48,580 nucleotides of DNA from Vibrio ordalii ATCC 33509 (GTDB taxonomy: Bacteria; Pseudomonadota; Gammaproteobacteria; Enterobacterales; Vibrionaceae). The stretch is taken from positions 1-48,580 of the forward strand of contig AEZC01000162.1 in NCBI GenBank assembly GCA_000257205.1, in the 5' to 3' direction. Each line of letters opens with the position of its first letter. Within the stretch, counting starts at the first letter, position 1. The position numbers were made by a program, and so were the translations under genes. Positions 22,522 through 31,677 of the stretch are shown here, piece by piece. The notes under the pieces are model-generated. The model was not told where the DNA came from. It did not search any database and saw only the letters and a program-made list of their open reading frames with translations.

Positions 22522-23253
22522 TTATTTGCGAGCCGCTTGCATGATGGCTTTCATATCGGCGACCGATTTTTCCAAACCATCAAATACAGCACGCCCGATA
22601 ATCGAGTGACCAATGTTGAGTTCGTAAATTTCAGGCAGTGCAGCAATGGAAGCTACGTTGTGGTAAGTCAAACCGTGACCAGCGTTCACCGTAATGCCCA
22701 AATCACTTGCATAACTCGCAGCCGCCGCAATTTTATTTAACTCATCTTGCTGATCCGCTTCGGTTGTTGCATCGGCGTAATGACCAGTATGCAATTCAAT
22801 AAACGGTGCACCGCAAGTTTTAGCTGCGTTAATCTGCTCACGATCAGCATCAATAAACAGAGAGACTTTGATGCCTGCAGCGGTCAGTTTTTCGGTTGCC
22901 GCTTTCACTTTGTCAAGCTGTCCTAATACGTCCAGCCCACCTTCCGTCGTGAGTTCTTCACGCTTTTCAGGCACTAAACACACAAATTCAGGTTGGGTTT
23001 GCAGAGCAATATCAATCATTTCGTCGGTAACGGCCATCTCGAGGTTCATTCGAGTTTGCAACGTCTCGCGCAAAATACGCACATCGCGATCCTTGATATG
23101 GCGTCGGTCTTCACGTAGGTGAATGGTAATGCCATCGGCTCCGGCACGCTCTGCCATTTCAGCAGCATGCACGGGATCTGGGTATTTAGTACCGCGGGCA
23201 TTTCGTAACGTGGCGATGTGATCAATATTAACGCCTAAGTAAATTGCGCTCAT
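22522..23253 (-). CDS. pdxJ: Pyridoxine 5'-phosphate synthase
   Basis: Forms pyridoxine 5'-phosphate from 1-deoxyxylulose 5-phosphate and aminoacetone phosphate, the last step of the DXP-dependent vitamin B6 pathway. The 243-residue TIM-barrel protein has [22 protein letters not shown], the [11 protein letters not shown] loop, [15 protein letters not shown] and the phosphate-binding [10 protein letters not shown]. Its ATG overlaps the recO stop by four bases (ATGA), which suggests coupled translation. The pdxJ-acpS pair is conserved in proteobacteria. Confidence 0.97.
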   Translation of the reverse strand: MSAIYLGVNIDHIATLRNARGTKYPDPVHAAEMAERAGADGITIHLREDRRHIKDRDVRILRETLQTRMNLEMAVTDEMIDIALQTQPEFVCLVPEKREELTTEGGLDVLGQLDKVKAATEKLTAAGIKVSLFIDADREQINAAKTCGAPFIELHTGHYADATTEADQQDELNKIAAAASYASDLGITVNAGHGLTYHNVASIAALPEIYELNIGHSIIGRAVFDGLEKSVADMKAIMQAARK

Positions 23254-23990
23254 TTTCCTATACTCCGTATTCTGGAAAAACTAGACATGGGCAGGAAAAG
23301 CTCCCTGCTTTTTAAAGGTTTGCCGCCAAGATACGGCTTTAACGCTATGCGTGTAAAGCGTTTTGCCGCTTGAAGCTGCTCTTTACTGACAAAGCGCCGC
23401 TCACTAATGGCAATCAACTCATCGCCCATAAACGTGAGGTTATCGCGCCTAACAGAAGCGATAAAACCTTTTTGCTCGCGATAGCGATAAGTCATGCGAG
23501 GATCGATAGCTTCTCCCGTTCCGGCGCAATGCAAGAAATCAACGCCATAACCCATTGAAGCTAGCAACGCGAGTTCAAAACGGCGCAGTGCTGGTTCTGG
23601 ATTTTCACACTGAGCCAACTCGGTGAGTGCATGTAGATAATCATGGAACAGACCTGGGCAAGGCACTTCTTGCGCAAGCACGCGGCCAATCATCTCATTG
23701 ACGTACATGGCAGAATAGAGATGAATACCACTGAGCGGTAAGCCAAGGCTAATCGGTTCAGCTTGGCGCAAGGTTTTCATTGAACCGTTGCCTGACCATT
23801 TGAGCAATAAGGGGGTAAAAGGTTGCAGTGCACCTTTTAAGTTTGATCGTTTACTGCGTGCGCCTTTGGACATTAAGGTGACGCGGCCATACTCCTCACT
23901 AAACACATCAAGGATTAGGCTCGACTCGCTATAAGGACGTCGATGAAGGACAAAACAGCGCTGTAAACCGTCTGACATATCAGCACTCAA
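23250..23990 (-). CDS. recO: DNA repair protein RecO
   Basis: Recombination mediator of the RecFOR pathway that helps load RecA onto SSB-coated DNA. The 246-residue protein has an N-terminal OB fold ([36 protein letters not shown], abbreviated here as the VLHRRPYSE and [11 protein letters not shown] motifs). A helical body follows and the usual C-terminal region ends in [11 protein letters not shown]. It lacks the zinc-binding cysteines present in some RecO proteins. It overlaps pdxJ by four bases and lies 35 bases after era. Confidence 0.94.
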   Translation of the reverse strand: MSADMSDGLQRCFVLHRRPYSESSLILDVFSEEYGRVTLMSKGARSKRSNLKGALQPFTPLLLKWSGNGSMKTLRQAEPISLGLPLSGIHLYSAMYVNEMIGRVLAQEVPCPGLFHDYLHALTELAQCENPEPALRRFELALLASMGYGVDFLHCAGTGEAIDPRMTYRYREQKGFIASVRRDNLTFMGDELIAISERRFVSKEQLQAAKRFTRIALKPYLGGKPLKSRELFLPMSSFSRIRSIGK

Positions 23991-24025
23991 AGGTGAGCGA
24001 TGTTCTCGCCCACCTCGAATAGAGG

Positions 24026-25000
24026 TTATAGATCGTCAATATAACCAAGGCTACGAAGGGCACGTTCATCATCTGCCCACCCGGATTTCACTTTCACCCA
24101 AGTTTCTAGGTAAACCTTGCGACCAAACAACTCTTCCATATCTAAACGCGCTTCACGGCCGATGGTTTTGATTTTTTCACCACCTTTGCCGATCACCATT
24201 TTTTTCTGGCCGCTGCGTTCAACGAGGATCAACGCGTTAATATGAAAACCATCAGTTTCAGGGTTATAGTCAAAACGTTCAATTTCAACGGTCACTGAAT
24301 ACGGCAGCTCTTCACCAGTAAAGCGCATCAGTTTTTCACGCACAATCTCGGAAGCCATGAAACGCTGTGAGCGATCGGTCACATACTCTTCAGGGAAGTG
24401 ATGCGTGGCTTGAGGTAAATGCTCACGCACATGTTTGCGCAATACATCGACATTTTTGCCATGTTTTGCCGCAATCGGCACGACATCAACAAATTCCATT
24501 TTCTTCGATAGCTCTAGCATATGCATCATTACATCGTTACGATCTTTCACGTTATCGACTTTATTGACACACAAGACTACAGGGAAATTAGCATTGCGTA
24601 ACTTGTTGAGCACCATTTCATCATCGGCGGTCCACTGAGTGCCATCGACTAAAAACAGCACTAAGTTAACATCACTGAGCGAGCTACTTGCCGCACGGTT
24701 CATCAAGCGGTTAATCGCACGTTTTTCTTCGATGTGTAACCCCGGAGTATCAACGTAAATCGCTTGGTACGGCCCCTCTGTATCGACACCCATAATGCGG
24801 TGACGAGTGGTTTGAGGCTTGCGCGATGTGATGGATATCTTTTGTCCCAGTAAGTTATTCAGCAGGGTTGATTTCCCGACATTGGGGCGACCCACAATGG
24901 CGATAAAACCACAGTGCTGCTCACCACTTTCGGGAGTTGCTTCATTGCTGTTGGTGTTTGATGCGAAGTACGCATCCAAATCAAATTCGTTATCAGCCAT
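24026..25000 (-). CDS. era: GTPase Era
   Basis: Essential GTPase that binds the 3' end of 16S rRNA and helps mature the 30S subunit. The 324-residue protein has G1 [15 protein letters not shown] near residue 37, G3 DTPG, G4 NKVD and a C-terminal KH domain ([22 protein letters not shown]). The first 25 or so residues are acidic and Asn/Ser-rich, and make it longer than E. coli Era (301 aa). Its start overlaps the end of rnc by 8 bases, the standard rnc-era coupling. Confidence 0.97.
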   Translation of the reverse strand: MADNEFDLDAYFASNTNSNEATPESGEQHCGFIAIVGRPNVGKSTLLNNLLGQKISITSRKPQTTRHRIMGVDTEGPYQAIYVDTPGLHIEEKRAINRLMNRAASSSLSDVNLVLFLVDGTQWTADDEMVLNKLRNANFPVVLCVNKVDNVKDRNDVMMHMLELSKKMEFVDVVPIAAKHGKNVDVLRKHVREHLPQATHHFPEEYVTDRSQRFMASEIVREKLMRFTGEELPYSVTVEIERFDYNPETDGFHINALILVERSGQKKMVIGKGGEKIKTIGREARLDMEELFGRKVYLETWVKVKSGWADDERALRSLGYIDDL

Positions 25001-25670
25001 TTGTCAGTTGCTCTAGTGCAATTTCAGCCGCCGATTGTTCAGCTTTACGACGACTGGTGCCTTTACCAATTACAGGCGTTCCCATTCCTGCTACATCACA
25101 CGATACCGTAAATTCTTGGTTGTGTGCTTCACCTTTAATATTAGTCACTGTGTAGATAGGCAGTTGCTTTCTTCTACCTTGCAGAAACTCTTGTAGGCGA
25201 GTTTTTGGGTCTTTTTGCGATACGCCCGGCTCAATGGCGTCAAGGCGCTCTTGATACCAGCTCAAAATAATACGTCGTACTACTTCGGTATCGCTGTCTA
25301 AATAAATCGCACCAATGATGGCTTCTACGGCATCAGCAAGGATTGAATCACGGCGGAAACCACCACTTTTCAACTCACCTGGACCTAATTTTAAGTAATC
25401 TCCTAGGCAAAATTCTCTGCCCAGTTCAGCCAATGTGTGACCACGCACAAGCGTAGCGCGCATACGACTCATATCCCCTTCGTTAATTTTAGGGAAACGG
25501 TGGTACAGCTCATCAGCGATGACAAAACTTAAAATTGAATCGCCCAGAAACTCAAGACGTTCATTGTGCTTACCATTTGCACTGCGATGTGTCAGTGCTA
25601 AGGAAATAAACTCGGGATCATTAAATGAATAACCGAGTTTAGTTTCTAATTTACTAATTGGAGAATTCAT
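24993..25670 (-). CDS. rnc: Ribonuclease III
   Basis: Double-strand-specific endoribonuclease that processes rRNA precursors and many messages. The 225-residue protein has the catalytic signature [20 protein letters not shown] near residue 38, with Glu and Asp ligands, then [15 protein letters not shown]-terminal dsRNA-binding domain ([13 protein letters not shown], then [21 protein letters not shown]) is present. It is full length. It overlaps era and lies 36 bases after lepB. In many bacteria RNase III cuts its own operon leader; I did not identify such a site here. Confidence 0.97.
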   Translation of the reverse strand: MNSPISKLETKLGYSFNDPEFISLALTHRSANGKHNERLEFLGDSILSFVIADELYHRFPKINEGDMSRMRATLVRGHTLAELGREFCLGDYLKLGPGELKSGGFRRDSILADAVEAIIGAIYLDSDTEVVRRIILSWYQERLDAIEPGVSQKDPKTRLQEFLQGRRKQLPIYTVTNIKGEAHNQEFTVSCDVAGMGTPVIGKGTSRRKAEQSAAEIALEQLTNG

Positions 25671-25706
25671 GCTCTCTCGATGTAGTGATGGCTAGCCAAA
25701 GCTAGC

Positions 25707-26603
25707 CTAGTTAATGCCACCAATGCGGTTAAAACGCACACCAGTTGGGATCCACGAAGGTAAAACGCTATCGGCACCACGTTCAAATTCAAAACTTATC
25801 CAAATACCGACCGCTTTACCGACTAAGTTTGCTTCTGGAACAAAGCCCCAGTAACGGCTATCAGCACTGTTGTCACGGTTATCACCCATCACAAAATACT
25901 GACCTTGAGGAACAACCCATTCATTAACGCCATGGCGTGGTTGATAAGCATCAACACGATCACGACGCAATGGATTGATCAAAATCTGGTGTTCAACCTG
26001 ACCTAACTTTTCATTCACTTGAATTAAAGGGATGCCATTTTGGTTGAACTCACTCTCTTCAACATTGGACAGTTTGACCTGTTTACATTCTGTTGAACCT
26101 TGAGCTTGAATACAAATCTCTTTGTTGCTGCTATAACGAACTGTGTCGCCCGGCATGCCGACCACGCGCTTGATGTAGTCAATGCTTGGTTGCGGCGGGT
26201 ATTTAAACACCACGACATCACCACGCTCTGGTTTACCAGTTTCGACCAGTTGAGTACGCCATACTGGGTCTTTCAAACCGTAAGCGTATTTCTCAACTAA
26301 GATGAAGTCGCCCACCAGCAACGTCGGCATCATTGAGCCAGATGGAATCTGAAAAGGTTCGTACACAAAAGAGCGTAGCACCAGCACAAAAGCAATCACA
26401 GGGAAGATGGAAACACTGTTTTCAATCCACCAAGGTTGCGCGGAAATTTTGGCGCTGAGTTTGCCATCCAAGCCATTGGTTTGCGCTTCAATAGCGGCCA
26501 TCTTCTGTTGACGTTTTTTCGCCCACACCAACTTCTCCAGCACCCAAACTATGCCAGTCACTAATGTGACGATCACCAAGATGAGTGAAAATGTATTCGC
26601 CAT
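25707..26603 (-). CDS. lepB: Signal peptidase I
   Basis: Inner-membrane serine protease that removes signal peptides from secreted proteins. The 298-residue protein has two N-terminal membrane helices (SLILVIVTLVTGIVWVL and SVSIFPVIAFVLVLRSF). The catalytic serine is in IPSGSMMPTLL near residue 92 and the catalytic lysine in DYIKRVVGMPGD near 147. The conserved GDNRDNSADSRYWGFV box follows. All are present. It lies downstream of lepA as in E. coli, with a hairpin in the 93-base gap. Confidence 0.97.
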   Translation of the reverse strand: MANTFSLILVIVTLVTGIVWVLEKLVWAKKRQQKMAAIEAQTNGLDGKLSAKISAQPWWIENSVSIFPVIAFVLVLRSFVYEPFQIPSGSMMPTLLVGDFILVEKYAYGLKDPVWRTQLVETGKPERGDVVVFKYPPQPSIDYIKRVVGMPGDTVRYSSNKEICIQAQGSTECKQVKLSNVEESEFNQNGIPLIQVNEKLGQVEHQILINPLRRDRVDAYQPRHGVNEWVVPQGQYFVMGDNRDNSADSRYWGFVPEANLVGKAVGIWISFEFERGADSVLPSWIPTGVRFNRIGGIN

Positions 26604-26628
26604 GGAGTTCCCTTATCTAAAAATACGA

Positions 26629-26656
26629 AAGTGAAAGAGCCGAAACTCTTTCACTT
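26629..26656 (-). other. Intercistronic hairpin between lepA and lepB
   Basis: An 11-bp perfect stem (AAGTGAAAGAG at 26629-26639, CTCTTTCACTT at 26646-26656) encloses the loop CCGAAA. On the minus strand it is followed by TCGTATTTTTAG, not an immediate T-run. It may be a weak attenuator or a processing/stability element in the lepA-lepB message. Confidence 0.55.
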
Positions 26657-26696
26657 AATGGTGACTGCTGCATGCATAAGAAAGCCAAAGCAATGC

Positions 26697-28490
26697 TTAA
26701 TCTTTACCTACGTGCAAAATGGCAAGGAAGGCTTCTTGTGGCAACTCAACATTACCAATTTGCTTCATGCGCTTCTTACCTTCTTTCTGCTTCTTAAGCA
26801 GTTTTTTCTTACGGCTAATATCGCCACCGTAACATTTCGCCAGTACGTTTTTACGCAGCTGCTTCACGGTTGAACGAGCAATAATGTGGTTACCGATCGC
26901 CGCTTGAATCGCGATATCAAACATTTGGCGAGGGATAAACTCTTTCATTTTCTCAACCACTTGACGACCGCGCGTTTGCGAATTGTCTTTGTGAGTGATG
27001 ATGGCTAGCGCATCCACTTTGTCACCATTTAGCAAGATATCCACACGGACCATGCTTGAAGCTTCAAAGCGTTGGAAACCATAATCAAGTGATGCATAAC
27101 CACGAGACGTTGACTTCAAGCGGTCAAAGAAATCAAGCACCACTTCGGCCATCGGCACATCATAGGTCAAGGCTACTTGGTTACCGTGATAGACCATATC
27201 AACCTGCACGCCACGTTTTTCAACGCACAACATAATGACGTTACCCAAATATTCAGAAGGGGTCAAAATGTTACAACGCGCAATCGGTTCACGAATCTCT
27301 TCAATGTCGTTCACCGCAGGCAATTTAGCCGGGCTATCAACATAAAGCATCGTGCCATCGGTCTTCTTCACTTCATAGACTACCGTTGGCGCAGTGGTGA
27401 TAAGGTCAAGATCGTATTCGCGCTCTAAACGCTCTTGAATAATCTCCATGTGGAGCATACCCAAGAAACCACAACGGAAACCAAAACCAAGAGCGGCCGA
27501 ACTTTCTGGCTCATAGAATAACGAGGCATCGTTTAGGCTCAGTTTACCTAATGCATCACGAAAGTTTTCGTAATCATCAGAAGAGACTGGGAAAAGCCCC
27601 GCGTACACCTGTGGCTTCACTTTTTTAAAGCCCGGCAATGCTTTTTCACACGGATCTTTCGCGCTGGTCAGGGTATCACCGACGGGCGCGCCAAGGATAT
27701 CTTTAATACCACAAACCACCCAGCCCACTTCACCAGTGTTCAACATGGTTTTGTCGACTTGTTTTGGCGTAAAAATACCTAAACGGTCAACACCCCAAGT
27801 TTGGCCTGTGCTCATCACTTTAATTTTGTCATTTTTCTTCAGCGCACCATTTTTCACTCGCACTAAAGAGACAACACCTAAGTAGTTATCAAACCAAGAA
27901 TCGATGATCAACGCTTGCAGCGGCGCAGCAGGATCGCCCTCAGGAGCCGGAATACCAGAAACGATTTTTTCTAGCACTTCATCCACACCAAGGCCTGTTT
28001 TCGCAGAGCAGCGCACTGCGTCAATAGCATCAATGCCGACGATGTCTTCAATTTCTTCCGCTACGCGTTCAGGCTCTGCGGCTGGCAAATCAATCTTATT
28101 TAGGATCGGGACAACTTCAAGATCCATTTCAATGGCGGTATAGCAGTTAGCCAATGTTTGCGCTTCAACGCCTTGACCAGCATCCACTACCAATAGAGCA
28201 CCTTCACAGGCGGCTAAAGAACGGGAAACTTCATAAGAAAAGTCAACGTGTCCAGGAGTATCGATAAAGTTGAGCTGGTATGTCTCGCCATCGTTTGCTT
28301 TGTAATCGAGCGTCACACTCTGTGCTTTGATGGTGATGCCACGCTCACGCTCAAGGTCCATAGAGTCTAGAACTTGAGATTCCATTTCACGATCACTTAA
28401 TCCACCACAAACTTGGATCAAACGGTCAGATAGGGTCGACTTACCATGGTCGATGTGGGCGATAATCGAAAAGTTACGAATGTGCTTCAT
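26697..28490 (-). CDS. lepA: Elongation factor 4 (LepA)
   Basis: Translational GTPase that acts on stalled or mispositioned ribosomes. The 597-residue product starts [20 protein letters not shown], so the G1 motif is in place. G3 (DTPGHVDF) and G4 (NKID) follow, then EF-G-like domains and the LepA-specific C-terminal domain (ending [31 protein letters not shown]). The frame is open from 28556, but that start adds 22 residues absent from the family; I choose ATG 28490. No strong ribosome-binding site is seen before either start, which may mean low initiation or coupling to rseC translation. Confidence 0.96.
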   Translation of the reverse strand: MKHIRNFSIIAHIDHGKSTLSDRLIQVCGGLSDREMESQVLDSMDLERERGITIKAQSVTLDYKANDGETYQLNFIDTPGHVDFSYEVSRSLAACEGALLVVDAGQGVEAQTLANCYTAIEMDLEVVPILNKIDLPAAEPERVAEEIEDIVGIDAIDAVRCSAKTGLGVDEVLEKIVSGIPAPEGDPAAPLQALIIDSWFDNYLGVVSLVRVKNGALKKNDKIKVMSTGQTWGVDRLGIFTPKQVDKTMLNTGEVGWVVCGIKDILGAPVGDTLTSAKDPCEKALPGFKKVKPQVYAGLFPVSSDDYENFRDALGKLSLNDASLFYEPESSAALGFGFRCGFLGMLHMEIIQERLEREYDLDLITTAPTVVYEVKKTDGTMLYVDSPAKLPAVNDIEEIREPIARCNILTPSEYLGNVIMLCVEKRGVQVDMVYHGNQVALTYDVPMAEVVLDFFDRLKSTSRGYASLDYGFQRFEASSMVRVDILLNGDKVDALAIITHKDNSQTRGRQVVEKMKEFIPRQMFDIAIQAAIGNHIIARSTVKQLRKNVLAKCYGGDISRKKKLLKKQKEGKKRMKQIGNVELPQEAFLAILHVGKD

Positions 28491-28602
28491 AGATTTGGGA
28501 TGACTAAACTCTTGAAAAAAGGGACACAAGAAAGCCACATCAAGCGGCGTTTCCATAAAGTTGGCCGATTCTACCCAATTTCGGTAGGGTTCGCATCATA
28601 AA

Positions 28603-29073
28603 TTAGGCGATAGGTTCACCAAGGACTCGAACCAAAACCACCTCTTGCTGCGATCGTTTTTCAAGAACCACAGAGCAACGTTTGGCAATTCCGATCCCCA
28701 GCGCGATAAAAACCGCGGCCGTGATGATCACGATGCCCTCACCTAAACCTAGCAAAGGGGCCAAGAGGCTCTCACCCAGCCAAGCGCCAAACATCATCAT
28801 AAAAAGCGGCACCAAATACACTAAGGCGGCCGATTGAAGCAAGCTTTTTTCGGGGAAACCGATTTCAACCGTCTGGCCTTGCTTGACTGGTTTTTTCGTA
28901 TCGAGTTGCCATAACAACGCTTTATTGCCAATTGCTTTCGATACGATCCCAGTACCACAACTTTTGGAGGACGAACAACTGCTGCAACTTGTCTGCTGCT
29001 GACAACTGAGTTCAACGTGAAACCCGTTAGCATCAGGTTGAACAGCGGTGACTGTTGCTAACGCCGTCATCAT
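28603..29073 (-). CDS. rseC: SoxR-reducing/sigma-E modulator RseC
   Basis: Inner-membrane protein of the RseC/MucC family, encoded with rpoE and linked to SoxR reduction and sigma-E modulation. The 156-residue protein has a cysteine-rich N-terminus (CQQQTSCSSCSSSKSCGTG, about residues 24-42) that probably binds an iron-sulfur cluster. A basic segment follows, then two membrane helices (SAALVYLVPLFMMMFGAWLG and GIVIITAAVFIALGIGIA). Its ATG overlaps the end of rseB by four bases, so translation is likely coupled. Confidence 0.92.
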   Translation of the reverse strand: MMTALATVTAVQPDANGFHVELSCQQQTSCSSCSSSKSCGTGIVSKAIGNKALLWQLDTKKPVKQGQTVEIGFPEKSLLQSAALVYLVPLFMMMFGAWLGESLLAPLLGLGEGIVIITAAVFIALGIGIAKRCSVVLEKRSQQEVVLVRVLGEPIA

Positions 29074-30050
29074 GGTTTGGTTTCCTCTGTTGAGAGCGCC
29101 GCAGGCTGGACAAACGTCACCGATTGAGCAATGCGCTGCGCCGTTGCCGGTGGAATATCACCGACCACTGAGATTTCATTGTTTCCTTTCACCACACTAT
29201 GCAGGGTACGGCGGCCTTGACGAACCAGTTGGCCTTTCAGCGAATGGTTGTCACTATCGGAAATATAGACAGAAAAACTAAATAGCCCATCACTGAACAT
29301 CTGGCTCTCGACCAAACGCTCAGTAATCGCCATGCGATAACGGTTGAGTTCTTTAGGTTCAAAACCTTCTGGTTTCCAACTCACTTGCCAAAAACTTTCG
29401 GTAAGGTTGCCTTTTGGTAACGTCAACACCTCGGGTAACTCAACGTCATTTAGCCCTTGCATCGCCTGTGCTAATTTGTCGCTAATGGCGTAAGAAATCG
29501 TGCGATATTGCTCAAGCACCTCGCCGTCGCGATCGACTAAATCAGCTCGCAATGGCAATTTGCTGGCTTCATCTACCCATAAAATGTAGGAATAGCGTAA
29601 TCCATCTTTCGGTACCACTCGCACCACTTGGCAAGCCGTGCCCGCTTCACGCGCACGACCAACTTTGACGAAATCGTAGTAACGGCCTAATTCGGTGACA
29701 TTGCTGGTTAGCATCGGAATCGTCGGCGCAACCATAGTGCTTGACTCAATGGTGAACGGTTCTACCCCAGGTTCAATGTAACTCACTTCATTACCACGGC
29801 GAATTACTTCACGGATCGGGCCGCTGAGATAAACGAGATGGGCAAATTGCTGATCGCCTTGACTTGCATGACGATACAGTAGTGGATCGATGCTGTTTTT
29901 CTTAATCAGAATGTAAGACAGATCATAATTTAAATGCTGACTGGCCTCGTTCATTTGAAGCAACAAAGCTTCTGCAGGTTGGTCTTCTGCAAAGGCTAAT
30001 GTAGAGTTCAAACTGAACAGCGCCAGTGCACTGATCAGAAATTTATTCAT
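29070..30050 (-). CDS. rseB: Sigma-E regulatory protein RseB
   Basis: Periplasmic protein that binds the anti-sigma factor RseA, shields it from DegS cleavage and senses lipopolysaccharide intermediates. The 326-residue protein has a signal peptide (MNKFLISALALFSLNSTLAFA). The MucB/RseB lipoprotein-carrier-like domain follows (LLQMNEASQHLNYDLSYILIKKN), with a second domain after about residue 215 (LPKGNLTESFWQVSWKPEGFE). Overlaps of four bases with rseA before it and rseC after it give a tightly coupled rseA-rseB-rseC unit. Confidence 0.94.
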   Translation of the reverse strand: MNKFLISALALFSLNSTLAFAEDQPAEALLLQMNEASQHLNYDLSYILIKKNSIDPLLYRHASQGDQQFAHLVYLSGPIREVIRRGNEVSYIEPGVEPFTIESSTMVAPTIPMLTSNVTELGRYYDFVKVGRAREAGTACQVVRVVPKDGLRYSYILWVDEASKLPLRADLVDRDGEVLEQYRTISYAISDKLAQAMQGLNDVELPEVLTLPKGNLTESFWQVSWKPEGFEPKELNRYRMAITERLVESQMFSDGLFSFSVYISDSDNHSLKGQLVRQGRRTLHSVVKGNNEISVVGDIPPATAQRIAQSVTFVQPAALSTEETKP

Positions 30051-30670
30051 TCAACTACCGATTCAAGTACATCGTTATGTGGGCTTGCACTTTCACTGTT
30101 CAGGCGAAGTTGCAGCTCGTAGTCTTGCAATAATGCGTTTACGCGGCGACGTTGTTCTTGCACGCGGCTTTCGCTGGTTTGGCGCTCTACTGAATCGCGC
30201 GTTAAGCTCACAGGCTCTGCGCTGCCAGCAAACGGAATGGTTTGCAGTACGGGTAATTGGTCGTTTTGATCCACTCCTGAATCACGGCCACCGTATTGTT
30301 GAACACCTAAAATCACCACAAACGACACACACGCAGCAACCGCAACCTGGCCAAATTGGGAAAGCCAAGCCGGCAACTGCCGACGAGCTTGAGCTGGCGT
30401 CGGCTGAGACTCACGGCTTGTATCACGAAAATCAATAACCGAAGCAGATTGTAAACGACTGTGTGCGGGTTCGTCATCCAATGCTAACGCGACGCTCTGT
30501 GCAATATCCCACTCAGCACGGACTGGGGCATCTCCACGCATCACATCACCAACCAAATGGTAATTTTTCCACGTTTGTAAACTTTCTTGGTCGAGCTCTA
30601 ATTCTTGAATGAGCGCTTTATCGACCATTTCCCCATCCATGAGTGCTGAAAGTTTTTCTTTGTCAGCCAT
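30047..30670 (-). CDS. rseA: Anti-sigma-E factor RseA
   Basis: Single-pass inner-membrane protein whose cytoplasmic domain sequesters sigma-E; envelope stress triggers its proteolysis by DegS, RseP and ClpXP. The 207-residue protein begins MADKEKLSALMDGEMVDKALI, the sigma-binding helices. One membrane helix lies near residues 104-125 (QVAVAACVSFVVILGVQQY), and a periplasmic tail that would carry the RseB and DegS sites follows. It lies 34 bases after rpoE and overlaps rseB. Confidence 0.94.
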   Translation of the reverse strand: MADKEKLSALMDGEMVDKALIQELELDQESLQTWKNYHLVGDVMRGDAPVRAEWDIAQSVALALDDEPAHSRLQSASVIDFRDTSRESQPTPAQARRQLPAWLSQFGQVAVAACVSFVVILGVQQYGGRDSGVDQNDQLPVLQTIPFAGSAEPVSLTRDSVERQTSESRVQEQRRRVNALLQDYELQLRLNSESASPHNDVLESVVE

Positions 30671-30704
30671 TATTTATTCACCATTTTCGTTACCAGTTTG
30701 AGCG

Positions 30705-31277
30705 CTATAAAAGAGGTTTAATCTTCTTTTCTACCGCTTCACGAGCACGGAAGATGCGAGAACGCACCGTTCCTACAGGACAATCCATGACTTCTGCTAT
30801 TTCCTCGTAACTTAAACCATCCAGTTCACGCAAGGTCATCGCAGTTTTCAAATCTTCAGGCAACGCTTCTATCGCATCAAAGACGACTCGTTGTAACTCT
30901 TTGGACAACGTAATGTTCTCTGGGTTCGATATTTCTTTCAGTGCGTTACCACTTTCGTAATATTCAGCATCTTCAGCATCAACATCACTAGCGGGCGGTC
31001 TACGACTTTGGGCTACAATGTGATTCTTAGCGGTATTAACAGCAATACGGTATAGCCAAGTGTAGAAGGCACTCTCTCCGCGAAAACTGGGGATAGCCCG
31101 ATACGCTTTGATGAACGCTTCTTGTGCGACATCGGCTACATCTCCGGAATTGCTCACATACCGAGAAATAAGGTTGCAGACTTTATTTTGGTACCTTAAA
31201 ACCAAAAGGTTAAATGCTTGCTTATCTCCACTCTGAACTCGCTCAATCAATACTTGATCGGTCAGCTGCTCGTTCAT
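30705..31277 (-). CDS. rpoE: RNA polymerase sigma-E factor
   Basis: Extracytoplasmic-function sigma factor for the envelope stress response. The 190-residue protein starts MNEQLTDQVLIERVQSGDKQAFNLLV. It has region 2 (YQNKVCNLISRYV, DVAQEAFIKAYRAIPSFRGESAFYTW, abbreviated as the DVAQEAFIKAYRA and FYTWLYRIAVN motifs) and region 4 (MTLRELDGLSYEEIAEVMDCPVGTVRSRIFRAREA, abbreviated as the SYEEIAEVM and GTVRSRIFRARE motifs). The frame extends to 31328, but 31277 matches the E. coli start and has AGGAG upstream. It heads the rpoE-rseABC-lepA... block. A sigma-E-type promoter at 31377-31404 suggests autoregulation. Confidence 0.97.
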   Translation of the reverse strand: MNEQLTDQVLIERVQSGDKQAFNLLVLRYQNKVCNLISRYVSNSGDVADVAQEAFIKAYRAIPSFRGESAFYTWLYRIAVNTAKNHIVAQSRRPPASDVDAEDAEYYESGNALKEISNPENITLSKELQRVVFDAIEALPEDLKTAMTLRELDGLSYEEIAEVMDCPVGTVRSRIFRAREAVEKKIKPLL

Positions 31278-31376
31278 TCGAGCCTGTACTCCTATTGTTA
31301 TTCCCCTTACCTTCTCAGATATGGGCATTCATTATGCAAAATGTAGTATTGACACCACCGCTTACATGAGCACTAT

Positions 31377-31404
31377 TGTGACTCAAGGGAGAATAGAAAG
31401 TTCC
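31377..31404 (-). promoter_or_regulatory. Sigma-E-type promoter of rpoE
   Basis: On the minus strand, GGAACTT (plus 31398-31404) is followed by a 16-base spacer and TCACA (plus 31377-31381). The known sigma-E pattern is GGAACTT, about 16 bases, then TCTGA/TCAAA. The -35 is a perfect match; the -10 matches three of five positions at best. It lies about 100 bases upstream of the rpoE start codon. Confidence 0.75.
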
Positions 31405-31455
31405 ATTCTGTCTAAAAATATTTGCCAAGCATTATTCAATAAATGTGATCTAATT

Positions 31456-31483
31456 TCACTATAGGGTATCCCCAATATAGTGA
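31456..31483. promoter_or_regulatory. Inverted repeat in the rpoE-nadB divergent region
   Basis: TCACTATA (31456-31463) and TATAGTGA (31476-31483) are perfect 8-base arms around a 12-base centre that holds GGG-TAT-CCC, so it could also fold as a longer hairpin. It lies 195 bases upstream of nadB in a 400-base divergent region. It may be an operator; the protein that would bind it is unknown. Beyond this and the sigma-E promoter I see nothing distinct in 31278-31677. Confidence 0.5.
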
Positions 31484-31677
31484 GGGTCGATAAGATGAAA
31501 GACAATGGCATTTACAAAGTATTGCATCGAATCTTTCTCTGCTGCTATTGGCTTGAAGCCATAGCGATACCGTTAGTGGATAAACCTTGCGGCTGAATCA
31601 CTTCAAGAGTATAGATACATGCAATGCATATTTAAAATGAGAGTTGGACAACTCTAGTTCGGGAATTTAAAAGTTTT

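Noticed and set aside
28491..28556. 22-residue N-terminal extension of LepA
   Set aside because: The family starts at the [18 protein letters not shown] motif; no better ribosome-binding site precedes the upstream start.
31349..31377. TTGACA with ACTATT about 17 bases on, as a nadB promoter
   Set aside because: The -10 is poor, it overlaps the sigma-E promoter and it lies about 300 bases from nadB; not strong enough to list as a feature.
31444..31460. CRP-like site TGTGATCTAATTTCACT
   Set aside because: The left half matches TGTGA, but the right half is one base out of register.
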